In this document: positions 44,138 to 52,440 of the stretch, in pieces
Layout of the letters: every line of letters starts with the position of its first letter
Numbering within the stretch: position 1 is the stretch's first letter
Source: Eubacteriales bacterium
Lineage (GTDB): Bacteria; Bacillota; Clostridia; Peptostreptococcales; Anaerovoracaceae
Length of the DNA: 64,000 nt
Assembly: GCA_028704515.1 (NCBI GenBank)
Contig: JAQWFH010000004.1
Coordinates: 1 to 64,000, forward strand
Reading direction: 5' to 3'
Made by a program: the position numbers and the translations under genes
Notes under the pieces: generated by a model
What the model saw: the letters and a program-made list of their open reading frames with translations, nothing else
Told to the model about the DNA's origin: nothing
The model's database searches: none

Positions 44138-45528
44138 TTGTTTTCCTCCTGAAAGATATTGTGTTCTTTTCTTGAAATCATCTCATCAATTCGCTCAATA
44201 TATATCTCATAATTTGTTACATTAGGTACGCGTTCAAGGCGATTTTCTTTTGGATAAAACGCCTTAGATATTCCGCCTGCTCCCAGAGCTATTATTGTCT
44301 GAGCTTCTTCCATTATTCTGATATTGTATATAGACTCCGTCTTAGGCTTGCACCAGCCTATATTCTCGAATGCACCAGCCATATGCTTTTGCCTATACAG
44401 ATAATACGGAATATATCCTGCAGCTCTTAGAAGTTTCTCCCCTTCTTCGAGTTGTTTTTTTACGATTTTAGCTTGCTTATAGTGGAATTCTTTATCAATG
44501 TCGATTAGGCGAGACGCCCTTTTGACAGAAAGCGTATGAACGGTTATATTGTCGAACTCCATATCGATCAATTTATTGAGAGTCCTTTTGAAATCCTCAT
44601 CATCCTCTTCTGGTAGCCCTGCTATAACATCGCAATTAATAATTGATATACCTGCTTCTCTCGCTTGCAGGTAAGCCCTTTCTATATCCTTTGCGCTGTG
44701 TGAACGTCCTATCAATTCAAGGGTTTTGTCCTTCATGCTTTGAGGATTTATACTTATTCTCTGTACTCCTGCATTTTTAAGTATACGCAGCTTTTCGTCA
44801 TTCAAAGTATCGGGTCTTCCGGCTTCAACGGTAAATTCTTTTGCGTGATCCAAATCAAACGTTTTCAAAATCTTATCAAGAAGCCTTAGAAGCTGGGATT
44901 CGTTCAGTGCTGTCGGAGTTCCCCCGCCTATATAAAAAGATTCGATTTTAAATCCCGAATTCTTTATTTCTTTTCCACAAAATTCTATTTCTTTAAAAAG
45001 AGAAAAAAGGTATTCTTCCATTCGGGCTTCAGATGCTTGATTTGAGGCAAATGAGCAGTATAAGCATCTTGTCGGACAAAATGGTATACCGATATATATC
45101 CCAACCGAATTTACTGTAACATTCTCTACAGATACCTTTTGATACTTTAATATTTCTAAAATTAAGTCCGTCTTTTTTTCATTTAAAAAGTAGTATTCTC
45201 GAAATTTTTCATTTACGAGCGCATAATTCTTAAATTCCGCCAGCATTTCAGATGCCATCTTTACCGGGCGCACGCCTGTGAGTATGCCCCACTCGGGTCT
45301 TAATCCTGTCAGGGTGGCGAGCTTCTCATATATTTCGCGTTTTATCAAATTTTTGTCGCTCAAGTTGTTTTCATTAAAAATTAAGGTTTCACAGTCAGTT
45401 TGTATTTCTGAATCCGTCTCAATCTCATCCTCTGTAAACAATTGATAATCGTCTGGTCTTATGAAAATTTTTATTAATTCTTCGTATTCATATTTATTGC
45501 TTATATTTTTTAAGATTATATTATACAA
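44131..45528 (-). CDS. hemZ: Coproporphyrinogen dehydrogenase HemZ (radical SAM)
   Basis: Radical SAM enzyme of 465 residues in the HemN/HemW class, named HemZ in Firmicutes. The cluster motif is FCPTRCLYCSFAS (CxxxCxxC). SFYIGGGTPTAL and ADVIAGLP-type sequence (here CDVIAGLPEED) follow. A roughly 150-residue N-terminal extension is typical for HemZ. Start is TTG at 45528 with GAGGA upstream, overlapping the hydrolase gene by eight bases. No other haem gene is in the window, so the true role may differ from coproporphyrinogen oxidation. Confidence 0.9.
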   Translation of the reverse strand: MYNIILKNISNKYEYEELIKIFIRPDDYQLFTEDEIETDSEIQTDCETLIFNENNLSDKNLIKREIYEKLATLTGLRPEWGILTGVRPVKMASEMLAEFKNYALVNEKFREYYFLNEKKTDLILEILKYQKVSVENVTVNSVGIYIGIPFCPTRCLYCSFASNQASEARMEEYLFSLFKEIEFCGKEIKNSGFKIESFYIGGGTPTALNESQLLRLLDKILKTFDLDHAKEFTVEAGRPDTLNDEKLRILKNAGVQRISINPQSMKDKTLELIGRSHSAKDIERAYLQAREAGISIINCDVIAGLPEEDDEDFKRTLNKLIDMEFDNITVHTLSVKRASRLIDIDKEFHYKQAKIVKKQLEEGEKLLRAAGYIPYYLYRQKHMAGAFENIGWCKPKTESIYNIRIMEEAQTIIALGAGGISKAFYPKENRLERVPNVTNYEIYIERIDEMISRKEHNIFQEENKC

Positions 45529-46138
45529 ATGGGTTGTTCCTCTTTTCGAATCCTATTGTCGTTTCACTCATATGTCCCGGGAAAACTTTTATTTCGTCCG
45601 GTAAAATAAACAGCTTGTTGCGGATTGAGTCCATAAGCTCATCGAATGAACCGTTTGGAAAGTCAGTTCTTCCTATTGAAGCCCTGAAAAGAGTGTCGCC
45701 GCTGAGCAAAATATCGTCTATAAGGATGCACATGCCTCCCGGTGTATGTCCTGGGGTTTGAATGAATTTTAATTCCAAATCTCCAACAGAAAGCTTATCG
45801 TTATCCCTGACCCAAATATCCGCTTCCATAGAAATATTTTCTCCAATCATGGGAGACATGTTTAATTTCGGATTGAACAATATTTTTTTTTCGGCTTCAC
45901 ACGCAACAATCTTTATGGTGGGGAATTCTTGCTTGTAATAATCCACTCCGCCTATATGGTCGCAGTGACCGTGTGTTAAAACAACATATTCCAGCGCGCA
46001 GCCGGATTCGCGAATATGGTTTACCATATCATTATTATGTCCACCAGGGTCCACTATAAAGCCAAGCTTGTTTTTCTCATCAGCAATAAAATATGTGTTG
46101 GCACCCAGCATACCACTCTCCATACATTTGAAAATCAT
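45521..46138 (-). CDS. MBL-fold hydrolase (glyoxalase II-like, YqgX type)
   Basis: Metallo-beta-lactamase fold protein of 205 residues. Metal motif LTHGHCDHIGGV, then QTPGHTPGGMC, LLSGDTLFRASIGRTDF and FPGHMSETTIG. These fit the YcbL/YqgX group of GloB-like hydrolases; substrate unknown. The ATG at 46138 is chosen because AGGGG lies seven bases upstream. Its place between dtd and hemZ is common in Clostridia. Confidence 0.9.
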   Translation of the reverse strand: MIFKCMESGMLGANTYFIADEKNKLGFIVDPGGHNNDMVNHIRESGCALEYVVLTHGHCDHIGGVDYYKQEFPTIKIVACEAEKKILFNPKLNMSPMIGENISMEADIWVRDNDKLSVGDLELKFIQTPGHTPGGMCILIDDILLSGDTLFRASIGRTDFPNGSFDELMDSIRNKLFILPDEIKVFPGHMSETTIGFEKRNNPFV

Positions 46139-46153
46139 TTTATTTCCCCTCAA

Positions 46154-46606
46154 TTAAAATGCCTTTTTACTATCAATTATTATCGTAACAGGCCCGTGAT
46201 TATTGATTCTTACAAGCATTTCAGTTTGGAAGACTCCTTCCTCAACGTGAACCCCGTGTTCCTTCTTTAATTTATCTATCACAGTTCTGTATATATCGTT
46301 GGCAATTTCGGGTTTTGCCGCAGCGGTGTAACTCGGTCTGTTCCCTTTGCGAACATCACCGAGCAAGGTGAATTGAGAAACCGCAAGAATATCCCCTTTG
46401 ATATCAATTACGGAATTGTTCATTACACCGTTTTCATCATCAAAAATTCTTAGATTTGCGACCTTCTTTGCAATATAGTTCGCGTCGCTATCATCATCTT
46501 CATTTTCAACGCCAATTAGAACCATGAGCCCATTTTTTATTTCCCCGGTAATTTTTCCGTCAACAGTAACATCAGCCGAGGTTACTCTTTGCACTACTGC
46601 TCTCAT
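46154..46606 (-). CDS. dtd: D-aminoacyl-tRNA deacylase
   Basis: Removes D-amino acids (and Gly from tRNA-Ala) from tRNA. 150 residues. RAVVQRVTSADVTVDGK at the start, the active-site motif SQFTLLGDVRKGNRPSY, and the cross-subunit Gly-Pro pair in NHGPVTIIID. Neighbour of relA, 25 bases away, as in most Firmicutes. Confidence 0.97.
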   Translation of the reverse strand: MRAVVQRVTSADVTVDGKITGEIKNGLMVLIGVENEDDDSDANYIAKKVANLRIFDDENGVMNNSVIDIKGDILAVSQFTLLGDVRKGNRPSYTAAAKPEIANDIYRTVIDKLKKEHGVHVEEGVFQTEMLVRINNHGPVTIIIDSKKAF

Positions 46607-46631
46607 ACTTATTTTACTCCTGTAATATTAA

Positions 46632-48833
46632 TTATACTACGGCTCTATATACATCTATAACGCCTGGGACACCCTTAAGTACCCTTATAACCTTTTCAAT
46701 CTGCTCTATATTTGTTATTTCCACAGTCATTGTTATATTTACTAATTGATCCCTATTTGTCCTTGCTATTACTCCGTTTATATTTATATCATTATTCTCG
46801 CATACCCTCGACAAATCGGCGATGAGCCCTCTGCGATCCTCGGAGATAATATTTAAATCTGCAGCATATGAAGTCTTATCCATTTTACTTTCATCCCATT
46901 TTACTTGTATAAAACGGGCCCTTTCTTCTTCTGGCAGAGAGATAATATTTGCACAATCCGATCTATGTACTGATATACCTCTTCCTTTTGTTATAAATCC
47001 AATAATTTCGTCCCCCGGTACGGGGTTACAGCATCTCGACATCCTTATCATAAGGTTGTCCACGCCTTCTACTACTATACCCCGATCGAAAGGAGTGTTT
47101 CTTCGTGTTTTTTTAACCTTTTTATTTTCTTCTGCGATGGTTTCAGAGAGAGATTTTTCGCTGCTCTTAATGCTTTCTTTTTTCTCTTCATGGTAATATC
47201 CGATCAGCAAAACCCCCGTCTTGGATACAACCGCCCCTCCGTTTGCCATCTGCCTGTACATATCTTCAAGAGAAGTGTAGTTTAGTTGTTTTACTGCCTT
47301 TATGAGATTTGAGTTTTTTATTACAGCTTTCGTATCGTACCCTTTTTTGTGTATATACTTTTCAAGGAGTTCCTTGCCTTTTTCTATCGAATCGCCCAGA
47401 TTTTCTTTTTTCAGCCACTGCCTTATCTTATTTTTAGCGGAACTTGTCCTAGCAATTTTGAGCCAGTCGGAGCTCGGCCCTGTTGAATTCCCAGATGTTA
47501 TTATTTCAACAATATTTCCATTTTCGAGTTTGGTGTTCAACGGTACTATCTTACCGTTAATTTTTGCACCGACACATTTATAGCCTACCTCGGAATGTAT
47601 TTTAAAGGCAAAGTCAAGAGGTGTGCTATTGGCAGGGAGTTCAAGAACCTTTCCTTGTGGCGTAAATACAAATACTTGAGATGCAAATAAATCTACCCTT
47701 AGGGTTTCCATGAACTCCCTAGGATCGTTTATATCCTTTTGCCATTCAAGGGTTTGGCGAAGCCATGCGAGTTTTGTTTCTGCCTTGTCGGAGGAAGCAT
47801 TCCCTTCTTTGTATTTCCAATGGGCCGCTATACCGTATTCAGCAACCTTGTGCATTTCATACGTTCTTATTTGAATTTCAAAAGGCTCACCGTTATCAGC
47901 AATAACAGTCGTATGCAATGACTGATACATGTTCGGCTTAGGCATTGCCACATAATCTTTGAATTTTCCGGGAATAGGTTTCCACATAGTATGAACAATT
48001 CCCAGTACAGCATAACAGTCTCTAACTGTGTCCACTATGATTCGGACGGCAGTCAAATCAAATATTTCATCCAATTCCTTATCCTGGAATTTCATCTTTC
48101 TGTAAACGCTGTATAGGTGCTTTGATCTACCCATTATATCATGATGAATATTAAATTCGTTGAGCTGTCCCTCTATTTGGTTTATTACATTGCGTATTAG
48201 CTTCTGCCTTTGTAATTTTTTAGCTTCTACATCCCTTACAAGCCTAGCGTACGCGTCTGGTTGAAGGTACTTTAGAGCTATATCTTCAAGCTCAAACTTT
48301 ATGGTATATATACCGAGTCTCGCCGCAAGGGGAGTATATATATCCAAGGTTTCACGGCTTTTTTCTATAATTTTAGCCTCATTCATGTAATTGAGCGTTC
48401 TCATATTATGAAGCCTGTCAGCAAGTTTTATTATCAAAACCCTTATATCCTTGGACATTGCCAGGAACATCTTTCTCAGGTTTTCAGCTTGGAATTCTTC
48501 TTTTGTCTCGAATTTTAAAGAGCCGAGCTTTGTAACGCCCTCCACCAAGAGTGTTATTTCTTCTCCAAAATCTTCGGTGAGATTTTTCTTGGTATACTCG
48601 GTATCCTCAACAACATCGTGCAGCATTCCTGCTACAAGCGCATGGTCATCAATCCCTAGGTCTGCAAGTATTTTTACTACTGCAACGGGATGTATAATAT
48701 AAGGTTCTCCGGACTTGCGGAATTGATTTTCGTGCATTTTGTCAGCCAGGTCATATGCCCTTTCGACAAGCTCTAAATCATAACCTGAATTAATATTCTT
48801 TAAATAGTCCAACAGTTCTTTTTTCAAATCCAT
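46632..48833 (-). CDS. relA: RelA/SpoT bifunctional (p)ppGpp synthetase/hydrolase
   Basis: Stringent-response enzyme of 733 residues. HD hydrolase domain (HPVAVVKILADLGID; GMLHDVVEDTEYT), synthetase domain (FDLTAVRIIVDTVRDCY; MPKPNMYQSLHTTV), TGS domain (about 395-455, VFVFTPQGKVLELPANSTPLDFA in parts), a helical and zinc-finger region with Cys residues (RCCNPVPGDEI) and a C-terminal ACT domain. Both catalytic motifs are intact, so synthesis and hydrolysis are both expected. 13 bases after secDF. Confidence 0.97.
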   Translation of the reverse strand: MDLKKELLDYLKNINSGYDLELVERAYDLADKMHENQFRKSGEPYIIHPVAVVKILADLGIDDHALVAGMLHDVVEDTEYTKKNLTEDFGEEITLLVEGVTKLGSLKFETKEEFQAENLRKMFLAMSKDIRVLIIKLADRLHNMRTLNYMNEAKIIEKSRETLDIYTPLAARLGIYTIKFELEDIALKYLQPDAYARLVRDVEAKKLQRQKLIRNVINQIEGQLNEFNIHHDIMGRSKHLYSVYRKMKFQDKELDEIFDLTAVRIIVDTVRDCYAVLGIVHTMWKPIPGKFKDYVAMPKPNMYQSLHTTVIADNGEPFEIQIRTYEMHKVAEYGIAAHWKYKEGNASSDKAETKLAWLRQTLEWQKDINDPREFMETLRVDLFASQVFVFTPQGKVLELPANSTPLDFAFKIHSEVGYKCVGAKINGKIVPLNTKLENGNIVEIITSGNSTGPSSDWLKIARTSSAKNKIRQWLKKENLGDSIEKGKELLEKYIHKKGYDTKAVIKNSNLIKAVKQLNYTSLEDMYRQMANGGAVVSKTGVLLIGYYHEEKKESIKSSEKSLSETIAEENKKVKKTRRNTPFDRGIVVEGVDNLMIRMSRCCNPVPGDEIIGFITKGRGISVHRSDCANIISLPEEERARFIQVKWDESKMDKTSYAADLNIISEDRRGLIADLSRVCENNDININGVIARTNRDQLVNITMTVEITNIEQIEKVIRVLKGVPGVIDVYRAVV

Positions 48834-48846
48834 TCGTATCTACTTT

Positions 48847-51063
48847 TTAACTTTCTTGTTTGATTTTCCTTCTTTTCTTACCTTTATACCTCGACCCGCC
48901 CGTAACCTTGCAAAGCTCACAGTAAATAGGGCTTGCCACTGTAATACTTGAAATCATTCCTACGGTAATACCAATCATCAGGGGTATTACAAAACTCCTG
49001 ATTGCTGATCCGGTCATTAAGAACAGCGGAATCATTACTATCAACGTTGTTATAGATGTCATGAGTGATCTTACAAGGGTCTGATTGATACTTTTGTTGA
49101 CCAGTTCTTCCGTTTTCGCCTTAGGCATAAGCCCAAGATTCTCTCTTATCCTATCAAATACTACGATCGTATCATTTATAGAATAACCTACCACCGTGAG
49201 TATACCTGCAATGAATGGGTTGTTGACAGTGACCTGGAATATTCCGTAGAAAGCAACGACAAGCAACACATCATGTGCAATGCCCGCAATTGAAGCAATT
49301 CCGAATTTCCATTCGAATCTTATTATTATATATATTAGCATTCCGATAGCGGCTATTATTATTGCCAATATCGCATTACTGCGAAGCTCCTTACCTACGG
49401 AAGGTCCGAATAATTCACTTGCAGCGACCTCCGCATTTCCAATTTTATTTTGTATATTATTGATAAGGTCTGCTCTTTCATTATTTTCAAGGGCTACAGT
49501 TGTCCTTATGATAACTTCGCTCTGATCATCCGATGCAAAGATTATTTCCGCATCATTTACACCGTTCTCTTCAAGTACATCGTTGATTTGCTGTTCGGAG
49601 ATTTTCTCCTTAAAATCAAGTTGCATCATAGTACCGCCCGTAAAGTCGATACCATAATTCATGCCGCCTATCCCTGCAATCAACAAACCTACTGTTATTA
49701 ATACAACGGCAATAATATAGTATATCTTCCTGAATTTCATGAAGTCAACATTCTTTTTCCACATAAATGTAGGTGTACCGTCAGATCTGAAACCAAAATA
49801 TCTTTTATTGCCCACAAGCCTACTTTCCGCCATAATCCCAACGAAAAGTTGTGTAACGACTGTAGCCGTCACCAAGCTTGCAAGAATACCGATTATGAGG
49901 GTTATCGCAAATCCCTTTACAGAGCTTGTTCCTACCTGATAAAGCACAACTGCTGCTATCAGAGTAGTGAGCTGTGAATCGAGTACAGTATTCAGTGCTC
50001 TTTTAAATCCTGTTTGAACCGCTACACGCAATGTCTTTCCATTGTGAATTTCTTCCTTAATCCTTGAAAATATTACGACGTTCGCATCTACAGCCATTCC
50101 TACGGACAAAATGATACCCGCTATGCCAGGCAGCGTTAGAACGGCCCCCATAGCAATCATCGGCCAAAGTATAAGCAGTACATAAAGCAATAGTGCAATA
50201 TTTGCAGCTATACCCATTATATTATACGCTACGACCATAATAACAAATATGAGGCCTAGCCCGATGGCTCCGGCTATAATGCTATCATTCAGTGCCGTTT
50301 CACCTATTTTCGCGGTCTGTTCGCCCGAATTAACTTCCTCAAGTGCTACCGGAAGTGCTCCTCCTCTTATTAGCGCTGCCATTTGGGATGCTTCGGTATG
50401 TGGATAACCGCCTATGTTGCTGCTTGATATTTCACATTTTCCCCCGGTTATAGCTTCAGTAACAATAGGCGCTGAAATAACTTCATCGTCAAGTATTATT
50501 GCTATCGCATTGTTTAGTACTCCAGGCGTCGTTGATGTAATTTCTCCACGCGATGCTCTTGCTGTTGCATCTGCAAATATATCAGCTCCCTGGCTGTTGA
50601 ATTCAAGCGCTATTGCATAGCCTCCATGCTCTTGATCCGTTACCGCAGTAGCACTCTTAACTTGTGATCCGTCTAAAATAACCGTTCCGTCAGATAAAGC
50701 AAATTTTAGTTGAGCAGTTTTGCCTATCGCATCAATTGCTTCCTTTGAATTTGCAAGACCAGGCATTTCCACCCTTATTTTTTTGGTGCCTTCTATAGTT
50801 ACAACCGGCTCTGATACTCCAAGTTGATTTACACGATTTTCTATTACGACTTGTGTTTGCTCCATTAAATCTCTTAGTTCTTTATCTTTGGCATCCGTCT
50901 GTGCTTCCATTACGACATAAACTCCGCCTTTAATATCAAGACCTAATTTCATTCGTTCCTTAATAGGAGCAACTCCCCCTATACCAAACAGCGTTGCGTA
51001 CCATCCCGCAATAATTATTAAAATTAAACCTACTGCCAGTACTTTTTTTGAATTGTGACTCAT
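48847..51063 (-). CDS. secDF: SecDF fusion, preprotein translocase subunit
   Basis: Proton-driven accessory of the Sec translocon. SecD and SecF are fused in 738 residues with about 12 transmembrane segments. SecD half: GLDIKGGVYVVMEAQ, the P1 domain, GFPGLANSKEAI-type sequence (MPGLANSKEAID) and VDANVVIFSRIKEE; SecF half: GIDFTGGTMMQLDF and DTIVVFDRIRENL. The ATG at 51063 is chosen for the GAGGGTGG site before it; a start at 51099 is less likely. First gene of a 12-to-13-gene operon. Confidence 0.96.
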   Translation of the reverse strand: MSHNSKKVLAVGLILIIIAGWYATLFGIGGVAPIKERMKLGLDIKGGVYVVMEAQTDAKDKELRDLMEQTQVVIENRVNQLGVSEPVVTIEGTKKIRVEMPGLANSKEAIDAIGKTAQLKFALSDGTVILDGSQVKSATAVTDQEHGGYAIALEFNSQGADIFADATARASRGEITSTTPGVLNNAIAIILDDEVISAPIVTEAITGGKCEISSSNIGGYPHTEASQMAALIRGGALPVALEEVNSGEQTAKIGETALNDSIIAGAIGLGLIFVIMVVAYNIMGIAANIALLLYVLLILWPMIAMGAVLTLPGIAGIILSVGMAVDANVVIFSRIKEEIHNGKTLRVAVQTGFKRALNTVLDSQLTTLIAAVVLYQVGTSSVKGFAITLIIGILASLVTATVVTQLFVGIMAESRLVGNKRYFGFRSDGTPTFMWKKNVDFMKFRKIYYIIAVVLITVGLLIAGIGGMNYGIDFTGGTMMQLDFKEKISEQQINDVLEENGVNDAEIIFASDDQSEVIIRTTVALENNERADLINNIQNKIGNAEVAASELFGPSVGKELRSNAILAIIIAAIGMLIYIIIRFEWKFGIASIAGIAHDVLLVVAFYGIFQVTVNNPFIAGILTVVGYSINDTIVVFDRIRENLGLMPKAKTEELVNKSINQTLVRSLMTSITTLIVMIPLFLMTGSAIRSFVIPLMIGITVGMISSITVASPIYCELCKVTGGSRYKGKKRRKIKQES

Positions 51064-51130
51064 ATAAGTTCCACCCTCTGTTCTTGTAAAAATATACAAA
51101 TTATTGTTATTTAAATAATGCTATCCTAGT

Positions 51131-51159
51131 ATTGTACTACTTTTGAGGCTCTTTAACAA
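51131..51159 (-). promoter_or_regulatory. Promoter of the secDF operon
   Basis: On the minus strand TTGTTA (plus 51154-51159) and TACAAT (plus 51131-51136) are 17 bases apart, about 70 bases before the secDF start. Confidence 0.7.
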
Positions 51160-51190
51160 TAGCAACAATCGTATTTTTTGAGGGTTTGTT

Positions 51191-51556
51191 CTATTTTTTT
51201 AAACTTATTCCAATGACTCCTCCGATCGCACCTGCCAATATAGGGAAAATGTGTTTTATCCCAAAATCATAGCTTGAAATTTCTATTGAAAATATCATCA
51301 TTATAGCTGTGATCACAAGAATTTCCAATAAAAATGCAGACGCTATCCCTATCAAAAGGCCCCGCTTACCAAACAAGCTTCCCACTAAAAGCCCCATTGC
51401 CATACAGCTCAATGCTAGAATAACAATTGAAATTACCGGAGAGAAGCTCGAGGATATAGAAGTAAATGTCAAAATTGACGCAGCAATCAATATTAAAATA
51501 AGGAAAAGCAATAAAGAGAGAGCACAATTCTTTAAAAGTTTAATAATAACATACAT
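51191..51556 (-). CDS. TIGR04086 family membrane protein (YrzE-like)
   Basis: Membrane protein of 121 residues with four hydrophobic segments and small-residue-rich helices (ILAGAIGGVIGISL at the end). Size, profile and position between yajC and secDF fit the TIGR04086/YrzE family; function unknown. Start: AAAGGAG eight bases before the ATG. A terminator separates it from yajC. Confidence 0.75.
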   Translation of the reverse strand: MYVIIKLLKNCALSLLLFLILILIAASILTFTSISSSFSPVISIVILALSCMAMGLLVGSLFGKRGLLIGIASAFLLEILVITAIMMIFSIEISSYDFGIKHIFPILAGAIGGVIGISLKK

Positions 51557-51601
51557 TAATCCATACTCCTTTTTGATATATCATATTTCAAAGTAAATAA
51601 A

Positions 51602-51638
51602 AAAGAACATCCGCTTAAACTGTATGCAGATGTTCTTT
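51602..51638 (-). terminator. Terminator after yajC
   Basis: AAAGAACATC at 51602-51611 pairs with GATGTTCTTT at 51629-51638. Read on the minus strand it is followed by a T-rich run (TTTTTTATTTA). It lies about 20 bases after the yajC stop. Confidence 0.85.
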
Positions 51639-51658
51639 GTATTCTATATGTCTTTTTA

Positions 51659-52090
51659 TTATGCTAAAGGTTGTGTAGGCTCATGTTTAGGTTCTTCATC
51701 GACCGGATTAGCCTCTTCGTCCACCTTTTCAGCTCTTTTCATTTTCTTTGGCAATGAGCTCTTTGGTGCAGCTTTTTCGTCGACTACAGGCTCATCTGTC
51801 TTTTTCTTTAAATCGCCTATGGCGTCTCTGTTTACTATTGTTGAAATAGCCCAACGCATAATCTCAAATTTGACTTTTTCAGCACCAACCTGAATAATTA
51901 TACTTTCTTCCTTTGTTCTCACTATCTTGCCGCATATACCGCCAATAGTAATAATCTCATCGCCTACCTGAGCGCTTTTCCTCATTTCCTGAGTATCTTT
52001 TTCTCTCTTCTTCTGTGGCTTTAAAAAGAAAAAATACATGAATATTATTAAAATCAACAAAGGGGATAAACTAATTAACATATCGTACAT
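51659..52090 (-). CDS. yajC: Preprotein translocase subunit YajC
   Basis: Small partner of SecDF. One N-terminal transmembrane helix (about 5-24), then the cytoplasmic domain (FFLKPQKKREKDTQEM; VGDEIITIGGICGKIV). At 143 residues it is longer than usual because of a charged, Pro/Glu/Lys-rich tail from about residue 95. Start: GAGGAGG seven bases before the ATG. No terminator is visible between it and the tRNA-Leu gene upstream. Confidence 0.94.
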   Translation of the reverse strand: MYDMLISLSPLLILIIFMYFFFLKPQKKREKDTQEMRKSAQVGDEIITIGGICGKIVRTKEESIIIQVGAEKVKFEIMRWAISTIVNRDAIGDLKKKTDEPVVDEKAAPKSSLPKKMKRAEKVDEEANPVDEEPKHEPTQPLA

Positions 52091-52132
52091 ACTATTTCCT
52101 CCTCAATCGTTAGCGCATGCTTTTTACAAAGA

Positions 52133-52219
52133 TGGTGCCGGCGGTGGGGGTCGAACCCACACGGTGTTACCACCACGGGATTTTGAATCCCGCACGTCTG
52201 CCAATTCCATCACGCCGGC
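52133..52219 (-). tRNA. tRNA-Leu (anticodon CAA)
   Basis: An 87-base tRNA with encoded CCA. The 7-base acceptor stem GCCGGCG pairs around discriminator A; anticodon loop TTCAAAA sits on a GGGAT/ATCCC-type stem with CAA in the centre, reading TTG; a long variable arm (class II) and GGTTCGACC T-loop are clear. Confidence 0.95.
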
Positions 52220-52275
52220 GTAAAATAGCATTGTTTGTGTAGTATAACATATTTTGGGTAAAAAAAATAAATAAT

Positions 52276-52359
52276 TGGTGCGGCTGACTGGACTTGAACC
52301 AGCACGGTGTTACCCACACGGCCCTCAACCGTGCGCGTCTGCCATTCCGCCACAGCCGC
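52276..52359 (-). tRNA. tRNA-Leu (anticodon GAG)
   Basis: An 84-base tRNA with encoded CCA. Acceptor stem GCGGCTG, anticodon loop TTGAGGG with GAG, reading CTC/CTT, a class II variable arm and GGTTCAAGTCC T-arm. It shares the variable arm sequence (TGGGTAACACCG) with the neighbouring tRNA-Leu(CAA), 56 bases away. Confidence 0.95.
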
Positions 52360-52381
52360 ACAATTAATTATCACAATGAAT

Positions 52382-52409
52382 ATATTAGCACAAAACCATA
52401 TTATTGTAA
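52382..52409 (-). promoter_or_regulatory. Promoter of the tRNA-Leu pair (and yajC)
   Basis: On the minus strand TTACAA (plus 52404-52409) and TAATAT (plus 52382-52387) are 16 bases apart, with TGC before the -10 making it extended. It lies about 23 bases before tRNA-Leu(GAG). Confidence 0.65.
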
Positions 52410-52440
52410 AGAGGACATTTTTATTTTTTTGCAATATTTT

